DNA from: Enterobacter sp. ENT03
Lineage (GTDB): Bacteria; Pseudomonadota; Gammaproteobacteria; Enterobacterales; Enterobacteriaceae
Direction: 5' to 3'
NCBI RefSeq assembly: GCF_019218745.1
Contig: NZ_JAHUXA010000023.1
Span: 1-52,751 of the forward strand
Length of the DNA stretch: 52,751 nt
Within the stretch, counting starts at the first letter, position 1. Each line of letters opens with the position of its first letter. The translations under genes and the position numbers were made by a program. Below are positions 31,694-41,545 of the stretch, one piece after another. Under the pieces are notes generated by a model. It was not told the DNA's origin. It did not search any database and worked only from the letters and a program-made list of their open reading frames with translations.

Positions 31694-33382
31694 ATGTACG
31701 AGTTTACTCTGGTGTTACTGCTGCTACAGCAGATGTGTGTGTTTCTGGTCATCGCCTGGCTGATGAGTAAAACGCGCCTGTTTATTCCGCTGATGCAGGT
31801 CACCGTCCGGTTGCCGCATAAACTGCTGTGCTACGTGACCTTCTCAATTTTCTGCATCCTCGGCACCTATCTTGGCCTGCACATTGAAGATTCCATTGCT
31901 AACACGCGCGCCATCGGCGCGGTGATGGGCGGCCTGCTTGGCGGCCCGGTTGTCGGTGGACTGGTAGGGCTGACCGGCGGTTTGCACCGTTATTCCATGG
32001 GCGGCATGACGGCGCTCAGTTGCATGGTGTCCACTATTGTCGAAGGGCTGCTGGGCGGCCTGGTACACAGCTTTATGATCAAGCGCGGGCGTACCGATAA
32101 AGTATTCAGCCCGCTGACGGCCGGCGCTATCACGCTGGTGGCGGAACTGGTGCAGATGCTGATCATCCTGCTGATCGCGCGCCCGTTTGAAGATGCGCTG
32201 CATCTGGTGAGCAGCATTGCCGCGCCGATGATGGTCACCAACACCGTCGGGGCGGCGCTCTTTATGCGCATCCTGCTCGATAAACGGGCGATGTTTGAAA
32301 AATACACCTCGGCGTTTTCCGCGACCGCCCTGAAAGTGGCGGCCTCCACCGAGGGCATTTTGCGGCAGGGCTTTAACGAAGAAAACAGCATGAAAGTGGC
32401 GCAGGTGCTGTATCAGGAGCTGGAGATTGGCGCGGTGGCGATCACCGACCGCGAAAAGCTGCTGGCGTTTAAAGGCATTGGCGATGATCACCACTTGTCC
32501 GGGCGGCCTATCTCCTCGCGCTGGACGCAAAAAGCGCTGGAAACCGGCGAAGTGGTGTATGCGGACGGCAATGAAGTGCCGTACCGTTGTTCACTGCATC
32601 CCCAGTGCAAGCTCGGATCGACGCTGGTGATCCCCCTGCGCGGCGAAAATCAGCGGGTGATGGGCACCATCAAACTGTATGAAGCGAAAAACCGCCTGTT
32701 CAGTTCGATCAACCGCACGCTGGGGGAGGGCATCGCGCAACTGCTGTCGGCGCAGATCCTCGCCGGGCAGTATGAGCGGCAAAAAGCGCTGCTCACCCAG
32801 TCGGAAATCAAACTGCTGCATGCGCAGGTGAATCCCCATTTTCTGTTTAACGCGCTCAACACGCTGATGGCAGTGATCCGCCGCGACAGCGATCAGGCCG
32901 GGCAACTGGTGCAGTACCTGTCGACTTTTTTCCGCAAAAATTTAAAGCGGCCATCGGAAGTGGTGACGCTGGCGGATGAAATTGAGCACGTGAATGCTTA
33001 TCTGCAAATCGAGCAGGCGCGTTTCCAGTCACGTCTGCAGGTGCAGTTGAGTGTGCCGGAGGCGCTCGGCTGGCAAAAATTGCCCGCCTTCACGCTGCAA
33101 CCCATCGTAGAAAACGCCATTAAGCACGGCACCTCGCAGCTGCTGGGCGTCGGTGAAATCACCATCCGGGCGAGCCTCGACGGGCAGTATATGGTGCTGG
33201 ATATTGAAGATAATGCCGGCCTGTACCAGCCGAAACCCAACGCCAGCGGGCTGGGCATGAGTCTGGTAGATAAGCGCCTGCGGGCGCGATTTGGCGATGA
33301 CTGCGGGATCGCCGTGGCCTGCGAGCCGGATAGCTTTACCCGTATTACCCTACGTTTGCCTGTGGAGGAAAGCGCATGTTGA
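31694..33382 (+). CDS. btsS: Pyruvate-sensing histidine kinase BtsS (YehU)
   Basis: LytS-type membrane sensor kinase of 562 residues (561 in E. coli). It detects extracellular pyruvate with high affinity and phosphorylates BtsR. Six N-terminal helices form the 5TMR-LYT sensor (residues 1 to about 190, including [22 protein letters not shown]), followed by a GAF domain (about 225-340) and a His_kinase plus HATPase core. The phospho-acceptor region [16 protein letters not shown] and the N-box IVENAIKHG are intact. The start at 31694 gives the conserved [15 protein letters not shown]. It overlaps btsR by 7 bp. Confidence 0.95.
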   Translation: MYEFTLVLLLLQQMCVFLVIAWLMSKTRLFIPLMQVTVRLPHKLLCYVTFSIFCILGTYLGLHIEDSIANTRAIGAVMGGLLGGPVVGGLVGLTGGLHRYSMGGMTALSCMVSTIVEGLLGGLVHSFMIKRGRTDKVFSPLTAGAITLVAELVQMLIILLIARPFEDALHLVSSIAAPMMVTNTVGAALFMRILLDKRAMFEKYTSAFSATALKVAASTEGILRQGFNEENSMKVAQVLYQELEIGAVAITDREKLLAFKGIGDDHHLSGRPISSRWTQKALETGEVVYADGNEVPYRCSLHPQCKLGSTLVIPLRGENQRVMGTIKLYEAKNRLFSSINRTLGEGIAQLLSAQILAGQYERQKALLTQSEIKLLHAQVNPHFLFNALNTLMAVIRRDSDQAGQLVQYLSTFFRKNLKRPSEVVTLADEIEHVNAYLQIEQARFQSRLQVQLSVPEALGWQKLPAFTLQPIVENAIKHGTSQLLGVGEITIRASLDGQYMVLDIEDNAGLYQPKPNASGLGMSLVDKRLRARFGDDCGIAVACEPDSFTRITLRLPVEESAC

Positions 33383-34095
33383 AAGTGCTGATTGTCGATG
33401 ACGAACCTTTAGCGCGGGAAAATCTGCGCATTCTTCTGGAAGATGAAAGCGATCTTGAGATCGTCGGCGAGTGCGCCAATGCGGTGGAAGCGATTGGCGC
33501 GGTGCATAAATTGCGCCCGGACGTGCTGTTTCTGGATATTCAGATGCCGCGCATCAGCGGGCTGGAGATGGTCGGTATGCTCGATCCGGAACATCGCCCT
33601 TATATTGTCTTTCTCACCGCCTTTGATGAGTACGCGGTGAAAGCCTTCGAAGAGCATGCCTTTGATTATCTGCTCAAACCCATTGCCACGGCACGACTGG
33701 CTAAAACGCTGGCGCGTTTGCGCCAGGAGCGCGCGGTGCAGGACGTTTCGGTGCTGCCGGAAAATCAGGAGCCGCTGAAGTTTATCCCCTGCGCCGGTCA
33801 CAGTCGCATTTATCTGTTGCAGATGGACGATGTGGCATACGTCAGCAGCCGCCTGAGTGGGGTGTACGTGACCAGCCACGAAGGCAAAGAGGGGTTTACC
33901 GAGCTGACGCTACGCACGCTGGAAAGCCGCACGCCGCTGATGCGCTGTCACCGGCAATATCTGGTGAATATGGCGCACTTAAAAGAGATCCGCTTTGAGG
34001 ATAATGGCCAGGCGGAACTGCTGCTGCGCGAAGGGCACACTGTGCCGGTCAGCCGCCGCTATCTGAAAAATCTAAAAGAAGCGCTGGGTCTGTAA
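33376..34095 (+). CDS. btsR: LytTR-type response regulator BtsR (YehT)
   Basis: Response regulator of 239 residues partnered with BtsS; in E. coli it activates the pyruvate transporter gene btsT. Receiver domain with acidic pocket Asp8-Asp9, phospho-acceptor Asp54 (LFLDIQMP) and the conserved Lys in LLKPI. The C-terminal LytTR DNA-binding domain (about 138-239) has [16 protein letters not shown] and [15 protein letters not shown]. Co-transcribed with btsS (7-bp overlap). Confidence 0.96.
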   Translation: MLKVLIVDDEPLARENLRILLEDESDLEIVGECANAVEAIGAVHKLRPDVLFLDIQMPRISGLEMVGMLDPEHRPYIVFLTAFDEYAVKAFEEHAFDYLLKPIATARLAKTLARLRQERAVQDVSVLPENQEPLKFIPCAGHSRIYLLQMDDVAYVSSRLSGVYVTSHEGKEGFTELTLRTLESRTPLMRCHRQYLVNMAHLKEIRFEDNGQAELLLREGHTVPVSRRYLKNLKEALGL

Positions 34096-34149
34096 AACGC
34101 GGGGATCGTGGTAAACTGCGTTTTTGTATTTTTCTCCACCGAAGGCACT

Positions 34150-34617
34150 ATGATCAGTAACGATATTTTACGAAGCATCCGCTACATCTCTAAATTCAAC
34201 AATCAAGATCTGCTGCGTATTTTCGCGCTGGGTGAAGCGGATGTGACCGCAGAACAGCTGGTGCCGTGGCTGCGTAAAGAAGATGAAGAGGGCTTTGTAC
34301 GTTGCCCGGATATTCTTCTCGCCTGCTTCCTGAATGGTCTGATTTACGAGAAGCGTGGCCGGGATGAGTCTTCCCCTGCGCTGGCAGTGGAACGTCGCGT
34401 GAATAACAATATCGTGCTGAAAAAGCTGCGCATCGCCTATAACCTGAAGACCGACGATATTCTTGCTATCTTAACCGAGCAGCAGTTCCGCGTGTCGATG
34501 CCGGAGATCACCGCGATGATGCGCGCCGCGGATCATAAAAATTTCCGTGAATGTGGGGATCAGTTCCTGCGTTATTTCCTGCGCGGTCTGGCGACCCGTG
34601 TACACGCCGCGAAATAA
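34150..34617 (+). CDS. yehS: YehS, DUF1456 protein
   Basis: Soluble 155-residue protein with two DUF1456 repeats: ILRSIRYISKFNNQDLLRIF and, after a linker, LKKLRIAYNLKTDDILAIL. E. coli YehS is 156 residues. Function unknown. The ATG at 34150 follows GAAGG; an earlier in-frame TTG-type extension has no homology. It follows btsR by 54 bp, with a weak hairpin (AAAACGC/GCGTTTT, 34093-34124) between them. Confidence 0.9.
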   Translation: MISNDILRSIRYISKFNNQDLLRIFALGEADVTAEQLVPWLRKEDEEGFVRCPDILLACFLNGLIYEKRGRDESSPALAVERRVNNNIVLKKLRIAYNLKTDDILAILTEQQFRVSMPEITAMMRAADHKNFRECGDQFLRYFLRGLATRVHAAK

Positions 34618-34624
34618 CGGTCTG

Positions 34625-34830
34625 TTGCCGGGTGGCGCTACGCTTACACCGGCCTACGAAATATTGTGAATTGGCGTGGAGTTTTGCCGGGTGGCGTTAC
34701 GTTTACACCGGCCTAGGAAATATTGTGAATTAGCGTGGGATTTTGTCGGGTGGCGCTGCGCTTACTCCGGCCTACGGAATGATATGGAATTTGCGTTTAT
34801 GTAGGCCCGGCAAGCTTGCGCCGCCGGGCA
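34625..34830. repeat. Tandem BIME: three direct 59-60-bp units plus an inverted REP
   Basis: The unit GCCGGGTGGCG followed by CGCTTACACCGGCCTA and the spacer AATATTGTGAATT recurs at 34625, 34685 and 34744 with spacing 60 and 59. An inverted REP (34801-34830) closes the array. The spacers are repeated along with the palindromes, so whole REP-plus-spacer units were duplicated in tandem. Confidence 0.88.
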
Positions 34831-34839
34831 CTGTCACAC

Positions 34840-35301
34840 TTACTCTTTAACTTCTTTAAAACCACGTGACTTCAGCAGGGCTTCAGATTTAGACATGCTG
34901 ACGCCTTCTTTAACATCACCGGTAAACTCAGCACCCTGAATTTTCTGCAGCGCGTCACGATCGACTTTGCTGTAATCCACGGTCAGCGTTTCGGTTGCAG
35001 AAGTATCGCCATAATCCAGGCTCTCTTCCACGCCGTTAATATTTTTATACTTCTCGCTTACAGGTCCCAGACGTTGCATCGCTTCTTCTTTATTCGCTAC
35101 GCCCAGACCGGCATAGTGCAGCGTATTTTTAGCGGTCTGACGCAGCACCACGTCGTTTTTGTAGTAATAGGTCAGGGATAAATCGGTTTTACCGTCTGAC
35201 CAGGTAAAGGTTTTGCTTTCTTCTTTATCGCCACAGCCGCTCAGGGCAACAACCACAAACGCTGTGAATACGAGTGCGCCCAATTTTTTTAAGATGTTCA
35301 T
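34840..35301 (-). CDS. yehR: YehR, DUF1307 lipoprotein
   Basis: Predicted outer- or inner-membrane lipoprotein of 153 residues, identical in length to E. coli YehR. The signal peptide ends in the lipobox LSGC (Cys23), followed by GDKEESK; the Gly at +2 gives no inner-membrane retention signal. The remainder is a DUF1307 domain. Function unknown. A good RBS (AGGAG) lies just before the ATG. It is downstream of metG in the same orientation, but separated by the metG terminator. Confidence 0.92.
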   Translation of the reverse strand: MNILKKLGALVFTAFVVVALSGCGDKEESKTFTWSDGKTDLSLTYYYKNDVVLRQTAKNTLHYAGLGVANKEEAMQRLGPVSEKYKNINGVEESLDYGDTSATETLTVDYSKVDRDALQKIQGAEFTGDVKEGVSMSKSEALLKSRGFKEVKE

Positions 35302-35351
35302 ACTGCTCCTTTAAATTAGAAATAATCACCATCCCTGAAATCATAGTGCAA

Positions 35352-35381
35352 TAAAAAAAGGGCGCTGTATAAACAGCGCCC
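35352..35381 (-). terminator. Terminator of metG
   Basis: Perfect 9-bp stem GGGCGCTGT/ACAGCGCCC with a 4-base loop; on the minus strand it is followed by a run of seven T residues. It lies 19 bp after the metG stop. Confidence 0.93.
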
Positions 35382-35399
35382 AATTAAACGTATTTGGGA

Positions 35400-37433
35400 T
35401 TATTTCACCTGTTGGCCAGGTTTTGCACCGTCATCTGGGCTTAACAGGAAGATGTCGCTGCCGCCAGGACCGGCGGCCATCACCATACCTTCAGAAATAC
35501 CGAAGCGCATTTTACGTGGCGCGAGGTTGGCGACCATCACCGTCAGGCGGCCGATCAGCGGCTGCGGATCCGGGTACGCAGAGCGGATGCCGGAGAAGAC
35601 GTTACGTTTCTCGCCACCCAGATCCAGCGTCAGACGCAGCAGCTTGTCGGAACCTTCCACGAATTCTGCGTTTTCAATCAGCGCCACGCGCAGGTCGATT
35701 TTCGCGAAATCATCAAAGGTGATGGTGTCCTGGATCGGATCGTCAGCCAGCGGGCCGGAAACCGGGGCGCTGGCGGTTTTCACATCTTCCTTCGATGCTT
35801 CAACGAGCGCTTCAACCTGTTTCATCTCGATACGGTTGTACAGTGCTTTGAAAGTGTTGACCTTGTGCGCCAGCAGCGGCTGGTTGATGGCATCCCATTC
35901 AAAGGTGGTGTTCAGGAACGCTTCGGCGCGGGCGCTCAGTTCCGGCAGTACCGGCTTGAGCCAGGTCATCAGCACACGGAACAGGTTAAGCCCCATGGTG
36001 CAGATCGCCTGCAGGTCAGCATCGCGACCTTCCTGTTTCGCCACCACCCACGGTGCCTGCTCGTCAACATAGCGATTCGCCACGTCAGCCAGCGCCATGA
36101 TTTCACGTACCGCTTTGCCGAACTCACGGCTCTCCCAGGCTTCGCCAATGCTCTGTGCGGCATCGGTGAAGGTTTTATAGAGTGCCGGATCCGCCAGCTC
36201 AGACGCCAGCACGCCGTCAAAGCGTTTAGCGATAAAGCCCGCGTTGCGTGACGCCAGGTTGACCACTTTGTTGACGATGTCAGCGTTAACGCGCTGCACG
36301 AAATCTTCCAGATTGAGGTCGATGTCGTCGATACGTGACGACAGCTTGGCGGTGTAGTAATAGCGCAGGCTGTCGGCGTCAAAGTGGTTCAGCCAGGTGC
36401 TGGCTTTAATGAAGGTGCCGCGGGATTTGGACATCTTCGCGCCGTTCACCGTCACATAGCCGTGGACGAACAGGTTGGTCGGCTTGCGGAAACCGCTGCC
36501 TTCCAGCATCGCCGGCCAGAACAGGCTGTGGAAATAAACAATGTCTTTGCCGATGAAGTGGTACAGCTCGGCTTCGCTGTCTTCTTTCCAGTACGCATCA
36601 AAGCTGTCGGTATCGCCACGCTTGTCGCACAGGTTCTTGAAGGAACCCATGTAACCAATGGGCGCATCCAGCCAGACATAGAAATATTTGCCCGGCGCGT
36701 CGGGAATTTCGAAGCCAAAATAGGGCGCATCGCGGGAGATGTCCCACTGTTGCAGGCCGGATTCAAACCACTCCTGCATTTTGTTCGCCACCTGCTCCTG
36801 CAGCGCGCCGCTGCGGGTCCACGCCTGCAGCATTTCGCTGAACGACGGCAGATCGAAGAAGAAGTGCTCAGAATCACGCATCACGGGCGTTGCGCCGGAG
36901 ACCACGGATTTCGGCTCGATAAGCTCGGTCGGGCTGTAGGTCGCGCCGCACACTTCGCAGTTATCGCCGTACTGATCCGGGGATTTACACTTCGGACAGG
37001 TGCCTTTCACAAAACGGTCCGGCAGGAACATGCCTTTTTCCGGATCGTAAAGCTGAGAGATGGTGCGGTTCTTAATAAAACCGTTCTCTTTCAGGCGACC
37101 GTAAATCACCCCCGCCAGCTCGCGGTTCTCGTCGCTATGAGTGGAGTGATAGTTGTCGTAGCTGATGTTAAAGCCCGCAAAATCAGTCTGATGTTCCTGA
37201 CTCATTTCGGTAATCATCTGCTCCGGGGTAATGCCGAGCTGCTGAGCTTTCAGCATTATTGGCGTGCCGTGAGCATCGTCCGCGCAGATGAAGTTTACCT
37301 CGTGGCCGCGCATTCGCTGGTAACGGACCCAGACATCAGCCTGGATGTGCTCCAGCATATGGCCGAGGTGGATGGAGCCGTTGGCGTACGGCAGCGCGCA
37401 CGTTACCAGAATTTTCTTCGCGACTTGAGTCAT
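35400..37433 (-). CDS. metG: Methionyl-tRNA synthetase
   Basis: Charges tRNA-Met and initiator tRNA. The 677-residue protein has exactly the E. coli length. Class I motifs: HLGH (residues 22-25, the HIGH equivalent) and KMSKS in AKMSKSRGT. The zinc-knuckle cysteines are in [17 protein letters not shown]. The C-terminal 110 residues form the tRNA-binding OB domain used for dimerisation ([22 protein letters not shown]). The ATG at 37433 is taken over an in-frame upstream Met at 37532 because it restores the conserved N-terminus [19 protein letters not shown]. Divergent from mrp. Confidence 0.98.
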   Translation of the reverse strand: MTQVAKKILVTCALPYANGSIHLGHMLEHIQADVWVRYQRMRGHEVNFICADDAHGTPIMLKAQQLGITPEQMITEMSQEHQTDFAGFNISYDNYHSTHSDENRELAGVIYGRLKENGFIKNRTISQLYDPEKGMFLPDRFVKGTCPKCKSPDQYGDNCEVCGATYSPTELIEPKSVVSGATPVMRDSEHFFFDLPSFSEMLQAWTRSGALQEQVANKMQEWFESGLQQWDISRDAPYFGFEIPDAPGKYFYVWLDAPIGYMGSFKNLCDKRGDTDSFDAYWKEDSEAELYHFIGKDIVYFHSLFWPAMLEGSGFRKPTNLFVHGYVTVNGAKMSKSRGTFIKASTWLNHFDADSLRYYYTAKLSSRIDDIDLNLEDFVQRVNADIVNKVVNLASRNAGFIAKRFDGVLASELADPALYKTFTDAAQSIGEAWESREFGKAVREIMALADVANRYVDEQAPWVVAKQEGRDADLQAICTMGLNLFRVLMTWLKPVLPELSARAEAFLNTTFEWDAINQPLLAHKVNTFKALYNRIEMKQVEALVEASKEDVKTASAPVSGPLADDPIQDTITFDDFAKIDLRVALIENAEFVEGSDKLLRLTLDLGGEKRNVFSGIRSAYPDPQPLIGRLTVMVANLAPRKMRFGISEGMVMAAGPGGSDIFLLSPDDGAKPGQQVK

Positions 37434-37566
37434 AGTGAACATTACTTCTTCTGTGAAAAAAGGGGTTTTGATATTACCAAAACGGCCATTATTAAGTAAG
37501 CACAAACCCGCCTCTTTCAGGTAAACTTGCATAACGAGCTAATCATACAAATACAAAGGAGTCGGG

Positions 37567-38676
37567 ATGAACTCGCAATCCCAGGCCAAATCCCCGGAAG
37601 CCTTGCGCGCAATAGTTGTCGGAACCCTGGCAAATTTCCAGCACCCCACGCTGACGCATAATCTCACTGCCCTGAAGGCCGTTCACCACGTCGCCTGGCT
37701 TGATGACACCCTGCACATCGAACTGCTGATGCCGTTCCCGTGGCGCAGCGCGTTTGAAGAGCTGAAAGAGCAGTGCAGCGCCGAACTGCTGCGCATCACC
37801 AGCGCGAAAGCCATCGACTGGAAACTGTCGCACAACATCGCCACGCTGAAACGCGTGAAAAATCAGCCGGGCATTAACGGCGTGAAAAATATCATCGCCA
37901 TCAGTTCCGGTAAGGGCGGGGTAGGGAAATCCTCTACCGCGGTCAATCTGGCGCTGGCACTGGCGGCGGAAGGATCGAAAGTCGGTATTCTCGACGCGGA
38001 TATTTACGGCCCGTCGATCCCGACGATGCTGGGTGCCGAAGGTGAACGTCCGACATCGCCGGACGGCACGCACATGGCACCGATCATGGCGCATGGCCTT
38101 GCCACCAACTCCATTGGCTATCTGGTCACTGACGAGAACGCGATGGTGTGGCGCGGGCCGATGGCCAGCAAAGCGCTGCTGCAACTGCTCCAGGAATCCT
38201 TGTGGCCGGATCTCGATTATCTGGTGCTGGATATGCCGCCGGGCACCGGTGACATTCAGCTGACGCTGGCGCAGAACGTGCCGGTGACCGGCGCGGTGGT
38301 GGTCACCACGCCACAGGATATTGCGCTGATCGATGCGAAAAAAGGCATCGTGATGTTCGAGAAAGTGGAAGTGCCGGTGCTGGGCATTGTGGAAAACATG
38401 AGCGTACATATTTGCAGCAACTGCGGTCACCACGAACCGATTTTCGGTACCGGTGGCGCAGAGAAGCTGGCGGAGCAGTATCACACCCAGCTTCTGGGTC
38501 AGATGCCGCTGCACATCAGCCTGCGTGAAGATCTGGATAATGGCACGCCGACCGTGGTCAGCCGCCCGGACAGCGAATTTACGGCGATGTACCGTAAGCT
38601 GGCAGGCCGCGTGGCCGCGCAGCTGTACTGGCAGGGTGAAGTTATCCCTGCCGAGATCGCCTTCCGCGCGCTATAA
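37567..38676 (+). CDS. mrp: Iron-sulfur cluster carrier ATPase Mrp/ApbC
   Basis: Cytosolic P-loop ATPase that binds and hands over Fe-S clusters; needed for thiamine-related metabolism in Salmonella (ApbC). It has 369 residues: an N-terminal MIP18-like domain (about 1-90) and the MinD-type ATPase with deviant Walker A SSGKGGVGKSS (113-123), plus the bridging cluster ligands Cys283 and Cys286 in ICSNC. Separated from divergent metG by about 130 bp. It is followed by a bidirectional terminator. Confidence 0.96.
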   Translation: MNSQSQAKSPEALRAIVVGTLANFQHPTLTHNLTALKAVHHVAWLDDTLHIELLMPFPWRSAFEELKEQCSAELLRITSAKAIDWKLSHNIATLKRVKNQPGINGVKNIIAISSGKGGVGKSSTAVNLALALAAEGSKVGILDADIYGPSIPTMLGAEGERPTSPDGTHMAPIMAHGLATNSIGYLVTDENAMVWRGPMASKALLQLLQESLWPDLDYLVLDMPPGTGDIQLTLAQNVPVTGAVVVTTPQDIALIDAKKGIVMFEKVEVPVLGIVENMSVHICSNCGHHEPIFGTGGAEKLAEQYHTQLLGQMPLHISLREDLDNGTPTVVSRPDSEFTAMYRKLAGRVAAQLYWQGEVIPAEIAFRAL

Positions 38677-38681
38677 AAACA

Positions 38682-38715
38682 AAACCCCTCGCCGTGCGGT
38701 GAGGGGTTCTTTTTG
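38682..38715. terminator. Bidirectional terminator between mrp and the GNAT gene
   Basis: Stem AACCCCTCGCC/GGTGAGGGGTT (one G-T type mismatch) with loop GTGC, A-rich on the left and T-run (CTTTTT) on the right. It serves mrp and the convergent acetyltransferase gene. Confidence 0.92.
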
Positions 38716-38719
38716 TCCA

Positions 38720-39145
38720 TCAGCGTAGCCGGTAGTGCAGCAGCACATATTCCCCTTCCGGTGATTCGCCTTTCGCTTCAACATGCCAGCCGTGACGCTG
38801 ATAAAACGCCAGCGCCGCCTTGTTCTGCGCCAGACATTTCAGCGCGCCGGTGCTGGTAAATTCCGACTGCACCTTTTCCAGCAACGCGCTGCCGACGCCT
38901 TTTCCCTGCCACGCGGGATCCACAAACAGGTTGTGCAGAAAATTATTGCTCACCGAAACCGATGCAAAGCCCAGCCGGTGCCCGTCCTCTTCCGCAACCC
39001 AGATGTGCTCGTCCAGGGTGGCGGCATCGAAATCTTCCAGTTGCCACGCTTCCCCTTCAAGCCATGTCCAGCTATGGCGGCGGGCCTGCAAATAAAGCGT
39101 GCGTAGAAAAGGGCGATCGCTCTCTGTCCAGTTGCGTATGTGCAT
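38720..39145 (-). CDS. GNAT acetyltransferase
   Basis: Small cytosolic acetyltransferase of 141 residues covering one Acetyltransf_1 domain. The acetyl-CoA loop is VDPAWQGKGVGSALL (residues about 75-89) and the motif B region is NKAALAFYQRHGW. The substrate cannot be inferred. It lies downstream of rcnB in the same orientation with a 21-bp gap, so the two may share a transcript. Confidence 0.82.
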   Translation of the reverse strand: MHIRNWTESDRPFLRTLYLQARRHSWTWLEGEAWQLEDFDAATLDEHIWVAEEDGHRLGFASVSVSNNFLHNLFVDPAWQGKGVGSALLEKVQSEFTSTGALKCLAQNKAALAFYQRHGWHVEAKGESPEGEYVLLHYRLR

Positions 39146-39166
39146 GTCTTATCCCGGCACGGTCGA

Positions 39167-39487
39167 TCAGCGGTGGTAGAAAATCTCGCCGTCGTAGGCT
39201 TTCAGGATCTTCCCGTCGGCATCGGTGATCAGCACATAGTTGCCGCCCATATAGGTCCAGTGGCTTCCGGCATCCGGTGCCGGCAGGTTACGTGCCTGCC
39301 ACTGCTTAATGTTGTACTCCTCGGTACGGTACATTTCCGGCACCGTATCGCCGGGTTTAAATTTGGTAAAGTCGGCAATAAATTCCTGAATTTCATATTT
39401 CTGAATACCGGTTCCCTGCGGTGCGGCAAGCACCGCGCCGGACGTCATCAGCAGCGCGCCCAGAAGTAACATTTTCGTCTTACCCAT
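39167..39487 (-). CDS. rcnB: Periplasmic nickel/cobalt homeostasis protein RcnB
   Basis: Secreted protein of 106 residues (112 in E. coli) that tunes nickel and cobalt efflux with the RcnA pump. Signal peptide of 21 residues (MLLLGALLMTSGAVLA). The mature part keeps the family blocks KPGDTVPEMYRTEEYNIKQW and PDAGSHWTYMGGNYVLI. In E. coli rcnA and rcnR adjoin; neither is found anywhere in this window, so RcnB is an orphan here or its partners are elsewhere. Confidence 0.9.
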   Translation of the reverse strand: MGKTKMLLLGALLMTSGAVLAAPQGTGIQKYEIQEFIADFTKFKPGDTVPEMYRTEEYNIKQWQARNLPAPDAGSHWTYMGGNYVLITDADGKILKAYDGEIFYHR

Positions 39488-39687
39488 AATCTCTCCGTTT
39501 TTGACAGGCGTTTTATTTTTATACCGCCCTCTGGTAAATCATGCGCGCTAACATTGCTGCGATTTATGATTGAAAGCAACAGCGCTTTGCTAAAAAGTGT
39601 AAGCAAAGGCGGGGCAAAGCAGAAGCCGCGAAGCGCGTTAACCGCGCTTCGCTTTCATCGGGAAAGGCTTTTGGGATGATTCCTGGC

Positions 39688-40695
39688 TCAGAAACCTTCG
39701 AGGACAATCTTGCCGACCGCGCGCTGTGTCTCGATAAGCTTATGCGCCTTGCGCAGATTTTCGGCGTTGATCACCCCGCCATGCTCGCCGAGCGTGGTTT
39801 TAATCACGCCGCTGTCGATAAGTGACGCCACGCGAGTCAGCAGGTGATGCTGCGCGATCATGTCCGGCGTTTCAAACATTGAGCGGGTGAACATAAATTC
39901 CCAGTGCAGAGAGAGACTTTTGGCTTTCAGCGGACGGGCATCCAGGCTGTCGGGATCGTCGATCAGCGCCAGCTTACCCTGCGGGATCAGCGCATCAATC
40001 AGCTGCTGATAGTGATCGCGGGTATTGGTCAGGCTGGCAACATGAGTGACCTGTTGAATGCCGATACGCGCCAGCTCCTCGCCGAGCGGTTTGCTGTGGT
40101 CAATCACATGGTGCGCGCCACGATCCCGCACCCACAGCTGGCTTTCCGGGCGTGAAGCCGTGCCAATCACCGTCATTTTCGTCAGCTTACGTGCCAGCTG
40201 GGTGAGGATAGAACCCACGCCGCCCGCCGCGCCGACGATCAGCAGCACATCGCCCTCGTTGCCGTTTTCCGCCACGCCGAGGCGATCGAACAACATCTCC
40301 CACGCGGTTATGGCGGTCAGCGGCAGCGCCGCCGCAGAGGCGTTATCCAGCGAGGTAGGCTTGTGCGCCACGATGCGTTCGTCAACTAACTGATATTCTG
40401 CGTTGCTGCCCGGACGGGTCAGCGCCCCGGCGTACCAGACGGTATCCCCAGGCGCAAACAGCGTCACTGCGTCGCCCACCTCCGTGACAACGCCTACCGC
40501 ATCCCAGCCGAGAATGCGCGGTTCGTCGGCGTTGAATCCGGCACGCACTTTGGTATCCACCGGGTTTACGGAAACGGCGTTAACCTGCACCAGCAGATCG
40601 TGGCCCCGGGCGACGGGCTTATCGACGTCAATGTCACGCAGAAAATCGAGGTTGCTGCCGTTCTGCGCAGCGGCGGTGATGGCGATTGCTTTCAT
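39688..40695 (-). CDS. Zinc-type alcohol dehydrogenase / quinone reductase-like protein
   Basis: Cytosolic MDR-superfamily oxidoreductase of 335 residues. The N-terminal GroES-like domain includes VNAVSVNPVDTKVRAG and WDAVGVVTEVGD; the Rossmann domain has VGAAGGVGSILTQLARKLT. The cysteine and histidine zinc ligands are absent, so it is a zinc-independent quinone-reductase type (adh_fam_1 group). NADPH use is inferred from family. The ATG at 40695 is preceded by GGAG and chosen over an in-frame upstream one at 40749. Confidence 0.85.
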   Translation of the reverse strand: MKAIAITAAAQNGSNLDFLRDIDVDKPVARGHDLLVQVNAVSVNPVDTKVRAGFNADEPRILGWDAVGVVTEVGDAVTLFAPGDTVWYAGALTRPGSNAEYQLVDERIVAHKPTSLDNASAAALPLTAITAWEMLFDRLGVAENGNEGDVLLIVGAAGGVGSILTQLARKLTKMTVIGTASRPESQLWVRDRGAHHVIDHSKPLGEELARIGIQQVTHVASLTNTRDHYQQLIDALIPQGKLALIDDPDSLDARPLKAKSLSLHWEFMFTRSMFETPDMIAQHHLLTRVASLIDSGVIKTTLGEHGGVINAENLRKAHKLIETQRAVGKIVLEGF

Positions 40696-40806
40696 AACTA
40701 CTCCAGTACGTTGTGCGAATAGCCTAAGCATAGCCGTCCCCCGGCGCATGAAACACCCGATGCAAAAAGCAGGACTTATCCTCCGGGAGTGAAAATCAGC
40801 CGGGCA

Positions 40807-41502
40807 TTACCCCTTTTCCGTGCCAATAAGTTGTTGACTGATTTTCGCCTCCGGCATCATCGCCTTAAGCCCGGCGATCAATGCGTCTCCGGCCTCATGC
40901 AGCGCCGCCAGCGGCATCTCCGGCAGGCTTTCGAGGATGAACCACATCTGCGTGGCGCTGGCGTCCAGACGGGTACGCACGCCCTGACGCCAGTTCCAGC
41001 GTCGGCAGGTTACGCCAGTATCGTCCCGCCAGATCGCTTCCCCCGGCTCAGGATGTTCCAGTACGGTTTCACCTTCTTTAACGGTATCGAAAGTCTCGCT
41101 GCCATCGGCGATGACCAGCCGCGGCTGCCCCCGGTAGGCCGCGATATTTTCGCCCCCTACCGGGATCGCATACTGAATGCTGATGGCGTTATAGAGATCG
41201 ACTACCGGATCGATGGCGGGCAGGGTGCCATCGCGCAGCACGCGCTTACGCAGGGCTTCCGCCGAACAGGGGGTCCGTTTTGGTTTCGCGCCGAAGGCTT
41301 TAAAAACCGTTCCCCAGGCGGCAAGGTGCGCCTCGGCCCAGGGAACATCCTGCGCGTTGACGGCCAGGCAAGCCTGTGTAAGCGCCTGAGCGCCCACTTC
41401 CGGATGAACCAGTGCGCCAGCTTCAACCACGATGCTCAGGGCGCGGAAACCGGGCGCAAGGGCTGCCACGGCGGGATCGATTGACGGTGTCACAGTTAAC
41501 AT
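40807..41502 (-). CDS. B3/B4 domain protein
   Basis: Soluble 231-residue protein with a B3/B4 domain like that of the phenylalanyl-tRNA synthetase beta chain; the diagnostic blocks are VDLYNAISIQYAIPVGGEN and GEAIWRDDTGVTCRRWNWRQG. Stand-alone members are thought to edit or bind aminoacyl-tRNA or small substrates, but none is well characterised. Divergent from the XRE-cupin regulator with only about 43 bp between the starts, so the regulator probably controls it. Confidence 0.82.
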   Translation of the reverse strand: MLTVTPSIDPAVAALAPGFRALSIVVEAGALVHPEVGAQALTQACLAVNAQDVPWAEAHLAAWGTVFKAFGAKPKRTPCSAEALRKRVLRDGTLPAIDPVVDLYNAISIQYAIPVGGENIAAYRGQPRLVIADGSETFDTVKEGETVLEHPEPGEAIWRDDTGVTCRRWNWRQGVRTRLDASATQMWFILESLPEMPLAALHEAGDALIAGLKAMMPEAKISQQLIGTEKG

Positions 41503-41545
41503 TGGATAATCCTTTAATGACTATTTCAGACCATGGTAATGACCA

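Noticed and set aside
34093..34124. Terminator between btsR and yehS (AAAACGC/GCGTTTT)
   Set aside because: The loop is 17 bases and the stem is short and AT-rich; not strong enough to call.
34625..34830. CRISPR-like array of three repeats about 60 bp apart
   Set aside because: The spacers are also repeated, and the palindromic unit is a REP, so this is a BIME.
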